In this document: positions 61,497-64,000 of the stretch, piece by piece | Position numbering within the stretch: position 1 is the stretch's first letter | Layout: each line of letters starts with the position of its first letter | From: Streptomyces sp. NRRL F-6676 | GTDB taxonomy: Bacteria; Actinomycetota; Actinomycetes; Streptomycetales; Streptomycetaceae | Length of the DNA stretch: 64,000 bases | Assembly: GCF_000725625.1 (NCBI RefSeq) | Contig: NZ_JOHS01000023.1 | Span: 1 to 64,000 of the forward strand | Direction: 5' to 3' | The notes under the pieces: generated by a model | Told to the model about the DNA's origin: nothing | The model's database searches: none | Seen by the model: the letters and a program-made list of their open reading frames with translations, nothing else | Translations under genes and position numbers: made by a program

Positions 61497-62345
61497 ATGG
61501 GCGCACGGGAACAGGCACGGTGGACGCGGGCGCGGCTCGGGCGGGGCGGGCCCGCGCTCGATCTGCTGACCGCGCGGTTCGACCGGCACGTGTACGCGCC
61601 GCACGCGCACGCCGAGTTCACCATCGGCGTCAGCATCGGTGGCTCGGAGAGCATCGACTACCGGGGTGGCCGGCTCCGCACCGGTCCCGGTTCCGTCATC
61701 GTCCTCGGGCCCGGCGAGATGCACACCGGCGGCCCGTCCGCCCCGACCGGCGGCTACGCCTACCGCGCCCTGTACGCCGCGCCGGACCTGCTCTCCGACG
61801 GCACCGTCGGCGCCGGTCCGCCGCACTTCCGCGAGGGGCTGGTCGACGATCACGAGCTGGCCGACGCGCTGCGCGCCGCGCACGCCGAGCTGAGCGCCTG
61901 CCCCGACCCGCTGGAGGTCGAGTCGCGGCTGCCCTGGCTGCTGACCGCGCTGGCCCGCCGCCACTCCACGGCCCGCCCGGTCGACGGCACCGTCCCCGGC
62001 GCCGAGCGCATCGCCCGTGCCGTACGGGACCGGCTCGCCGACGAGCTCACCGCCCCGCCCTCCCTCGCCGGACTCGCCGCCGAGCTGGACCTCTCCCGCT
62101 ACCAGCTCCTGCGCGCCTTCCGCACCGCCACCGGCATCCCGCCGTACGCCTGGCTCGCCCAGTACCGGGTGAGCAGGGCGCGCGGCCTGCTGGAGTCCGG
62201 GCTGCGCCCCGCCGACGTGGCCCCGCTGGTGGGCTTCGCCGACCAGGCGCATCTCACCCGCTGGTTCCGCCGGGTGCTCGGGGTGACCCCGGCGGCGTAC
62301 CGCAACAGCGTTCAAGACGACGGGCGGCGGGCCGGGCCACAGTAG
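61497..62345 (+). CDS. AraC-family transcriptional regulator
   Basis: 282 residues from ATG 61497; the frame opens at 61461. N-terminal AraC-binding cupin (ARFDRHVYAPHAHAEFTIGVSIGGSESIDYRGG, VIVLGPGEMHTGGPS), and C-terminal double helix-turn-helix: PPSLAGLAAELDLSRYQLLRAFRTATGIPPYAWLAQYRVSRARGLLESG and PADVAPLVGFADQAHLTRWFRRVLGVTPAAYR. It starts five bases upstream of nothing but ends six bases before the EamA transporter gene, which it very likely controls in response to the transported small molecule. Confidence 0.93.
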   Translation: MGAREQARWTRARLGRGGPALDLLTARFDRHVYAPHAHAEFTIGVSIGGSESIDYRGGRLRTGPGSVIVLGPGEMHTGGPSAPTGGYAYRALYAAPDLLSDGTVGAGPPHFREGLVDDHELADALRAAHAELSACPDPLEVESRLPWLLTALARRHSTARPVDGTVPGAERIARAVRDRLADELTAPPSLAGLAAELDLSRYQLLRAFRTATGIPPYAWLAQYRVSRARGLLESGLRPADVAPLVGFADQAHLTRWFRRVLGVTPAAYRNSVQDDGRRAGPQ

Positions 62346-62350
62346 GCCGC

Positions 62351-63352
62351 ATGACTGCACGCGGCTGGTTCCTGTTCTCCCTGATGGGAGTGGTCTGGGG
62401 CATCCCCTATCTGATGATCAAAGTGGCGGTGGACGTGCTGTCCCCGTCCGTCGTCGTGTTCACGCGCTGTGCGCTCGGCGCGGCGCTCCTGCTCCCCTTC
62501 GCGCTGCGCCAGGGCGGTCTGCCCCGGACCGTCCGCGCCCACTGGCGTCCGATGCTGGCCTTCGCGTGCATCGAGATCATCGGCCCCTGGTGGACCCTGA
62601 CCGACGCCGAACGCCACCTCTCCAGTTCCACGGCCGGGCTGCTGATCGCGGGCGTGCCGATCGTCGGCGTCGTCCTGGCCAGGTTCTTCGGCAGCGCGGA
62701 GCACCTGGGCCCGCGACGGCTCACGGGACTGCTGCTGGGGCTGGCGGGCGTCACCGTCCTCACGCTCCCGCATCTGACCGGCGGCGACACCCGCTCGCTG
62801 GCGGAGGTGCTGCTGACGGTCCTCGGCTACGCGACGGCGCCGCTGATCGTCGCCCGCCACCTCAAGGACGTGCCGACGCTTCAGCTCACGGCCCCGTGCC
62901 TGGCGCTGGCCGCACTGGTGTACGCCCCGGCGGCGGCGGTGGGCATGCCCGAGACGATGCCGTCCGCGCAGGTCCTGACCGCCCTCGCCGGGCTCGGCGC
63001 GATCTGCACGGCGCTGGCGTTCGTCGCCTTCCTCGAACTGATCAAGGAGGCGGGCCCCACCCGCGCCACGGTCTTCACCTACGTCAACCCGGCGATCGCG
63101 GTCGCCGCGGGCGCCCTCTTCCTGGACGAACACCTCACGGCCGGCGTCCTGGCCGCGTTCGCCCTCATCCTCGCGGGCTCGGTCCTGGCGACGACGGGCC
63201 CCCGCGTCGTACCGCCGGCACCGGCACCGGAGCCGCTGCCCGTCGTTCCGCCCGGTACCATGGTCGACACGGCAGACGAGCCGGGCGGGCGGCCGCGTGA
63301 AGACCCTTCGGGGGCTTCCCGAGGAACGTCCGGGCTCCACAGGGCAGGGTGA
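62351..63352 (+). CDS. EamA/DMT-family transporter
   Basis: 333 residues, ATG 62351. Ten membrane helices in two EamA halves: GWFLFSLMGVVWGIPYLMIKVAVDVLSP, ALGAALLLPFAL, STAGLLIAGVPIVGVVLARFFG, LTGLLLGLAGVTVLTLPHL; then EVLLTVLGYATAPLIVARHL, LTALAGLGAICTALAFVAFLELIKEAGPTRATVFTYVNPAIAVAAGALFLDEHLTAG (region). Exports or exchanges a small metabolite or amino acid. The last roughly 27 residues are encoded by the 5' part of the RNase P RNA gene, so the 3' end overlaps rnpB by about 80 bases. Confidence 0.9.
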   Translation: MTARGWFLFSLMGVVWGIPYLMIKVAVDVLSPSVVVFTRCALGAALLLPFALRQGGLPRTVRAHWRPMLAFACIEIIGPWWTLTDAERHLSSSTAGLLIAGVPIVGVVLARFFGSAEHLGPRRLTGLLLGLAGVTVLTLPHLTGGDTRSLAEVLLTVLGYATAPLIVARHLKDVPTLQLTAPCLALAALVYAPAAAVGMPETMPSAQVLTALAGLGAICTALAFVAFLELIKEAGPTRATVFTYVNPAIAVAAGALFLDEHLTAGVLAAFALILAGSVLATTGPRVVPPAPAPEPLPVVPPGTMVDTADEPGGRPREDPSGASRGTSGLHRAG

Positions 63353-63682
63353 TGGCCAACAGCCACCCGGGGTGACCCGCGGGACAGTGCCACAGAAAAC
63401 AGACCGCCCGGCGCTTCGGCGCCGGGTAAGGGTGAAACGGTGGTGTAAGAGACCACCAGTGCCCAGGGTGACCTGGGCAGCTAGGTAAACCCCACCCGGA
63501 GCAAGGTCAAAAGGAGCGCCGTGAAAAGCGCTCTGCGCGGACGTTCGAGGGCTGCCCGCCCGAGTCCGCGGGTGGACCGCACGAGGCCGGCGGCAACGCC
63601 GGCCCTAGATGGATGGCCGTCGCCCCGGGGTCCGCGAGGACCCCGGGGAACAGAACCCGGCGTACAGCCCGACTCGTCTGCC
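63273..63682 (+). ncRNA. rnpB: RNase P RNA (bacterial type A)
   Basis: Recognised by the conserved core: GAGGAACGTCCGGGCTCCAC (about 63330-63349), the ACAGAAAACAGACCGCC block near 63393, GGTAAGGGTGAAACGGTGG at 63425-63443, GAGACCACCAGTGCCC, and the 3' element near CCCCGGGGAACAGAACCC at 63643-63661 and GGCGTACAGCCCGACTCGTCT. The ends pair as P1 (GACGAGCCGGGC with GCCCGACTCGTC, one bulge). This is the catalytic RNA that matures tRNA 5' ends. TACCAT at 63256 could be the -10 box, inside the EamA coding end. Confidence 0.96.
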
Positions 63683-63735
63683 GCTTCGCGTTCTCGCGAT
63701 TCGGGGCCGCCTCTGGTCCGTCGAACGCCGTCGGC

Positions 63736-64000
63736 TCAGACGGCCGTGATCGTGCCCGAGGCACGGTTGCGGCCGCGGCGGCGGTACAGGGCGAACGCCG
63801 TGGTCGTCCCGGCGGCCGTGAGGAGGCCGGCGCCCATGACGATCGGCAGGGACGGGCCGGCGTCGCTGCTGGCAGCGACGTTCTGGGCCCTGAGCTCCTG
63901 GACGTACGGCGGGTACGCGGCGGAGGAGGCCGTCGTGGCCGTCCGGCCGTAGTGCGGGAGCCGCTTCACCGAGCCGACCGAGCCGTCCGAGTTGAGCAGC
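63736..64000 (-). CDS. membrane-anchored extracellular protein, N-terminus beyond window
   Basis: Only the C-terminal 87 residues are in the window; the reading frame continues past 64000 (LLNSDGSVGSVKRLPHYGR is read through the edge). Seen: an extracellular stretch YPPYVQELRAQNVAASSDAGP, one membrane helix LPIVMGAGLLTAAGTTTAFALY and a basic tail RRRGRNRASGTITAV. The ATG at 63969 is probably internal. The layout is that of a secreted protein with a C-terminal anchor; no LPxTG-type sorting motif is visible. Confidence 0.65.
   Translation of the reverse strand, partial: LLNSDGSVGSVKRLPHYGRTATTASSAAYPPYVQELRAQNVAASSDAGPSLPIVMGAGLLTAAGTTTAFALYRRRGRNRASGTITAV

Overview
The window is a chromosomal segment of a Streptomyces or very close relative. 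GC content is extremely high and third codon positions are almost all G or C. GTG starts and 4-base stop/start overlaps are common. Recognisable Streptomyces dispersed repeats are present, and gene neighbourhoods such as KDPG aldolase - phosphatase - zinc ribbon - NIF3 match the S. coelicolor SCO2299 region as I remember it. Most of the window is ordinary core chromosome. I see no prophage, integrase, CRISPR array or large biosynthetic cluster.

Layout. 1-2.8 kb: the 3' part of a StiP/PELOTA protein overlapping a HAD hydrolase. 3-10.9 kb: envelope genes (class A PBP, membrane-anchored deacetylase-like protein, secreted amidase_6 protein, coiled-coil membrane protein, DUF4097-like lipoprotein). 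11 kb: a tRNA-Val(TAC). 11-19 kb: small enzymes and transport (GNAT, DedA, DUF2277, isochorismatase-like, MarR-MFS pair, DoxX, PhoD phosphatase, DUF4232). 19.5-20.3 kb: a yybP-ykoY manganese riboswitch driving a GDT1-type Mn exporter. 20.5-31.2 kb: HAD phosphatase with a hairpin leader, peptidoglycan-binding membrane protein, a large MFS pump, a repeat-bearing two-gene operon, DUF1992, FHA-like protein, MHS transporter, and a GT87-PAP2 fusion.

31.4-33.2 kb holds a glycosyltransferase gene that appears decayed or switchable. It has an ATC where the start codon should be, an in-frame 177-bp miniature inverted-repeat element with 24-bp perfect ends, and an 18-G tract across which the reading frame shifts.

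34.2-40.1 kb is the most interesting functional unit: a five-gene, fully overlapping operon behind a cobalamin riboswitch. It encodes a secreted, membrane-anchored alpha/alpha-toroid protein (the fold of animal B12 carriers), a second anchored secreted protein, and ECF transporter T, A (double ATPase) and S components. It looks like a B12 or B12-precursor capture-and-uptake system. Divergent from it, 40.2-43.5 kb, is a tight glycosyltransferase - methyltransferase - toroid-enzyme operon of unknown product.

43.5-50.2 kb: membrane proteins, an amidase_3, an O-methyltransferase-like protein and two divergent MFS pumps. 50.3-54.3 kb: one operon encoding ABC exporter ATPase, permease, DesK-type kinase and NarL-type regulator. 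54.5-59.7 kb: MaoC protein, a 52-residue protein, a beta-propeller-like protein, NIF3, a zinc-ribbon protein with a probable CTG start, and a phosphatase that has lost the RNase H half it has in relatives. 59.8-64 kb: KDPG aldolase, YaaA, AraC regulator, EamA transporter, RNase P RNA and a truncated membrane-anchored protein.

Repeats are unusually visible. There are tandem repeats of 6, 8, 17-18, 26 and 33 bp, and dispersed palindromic elements in intergenic gaps and in frame inside at least three genes.
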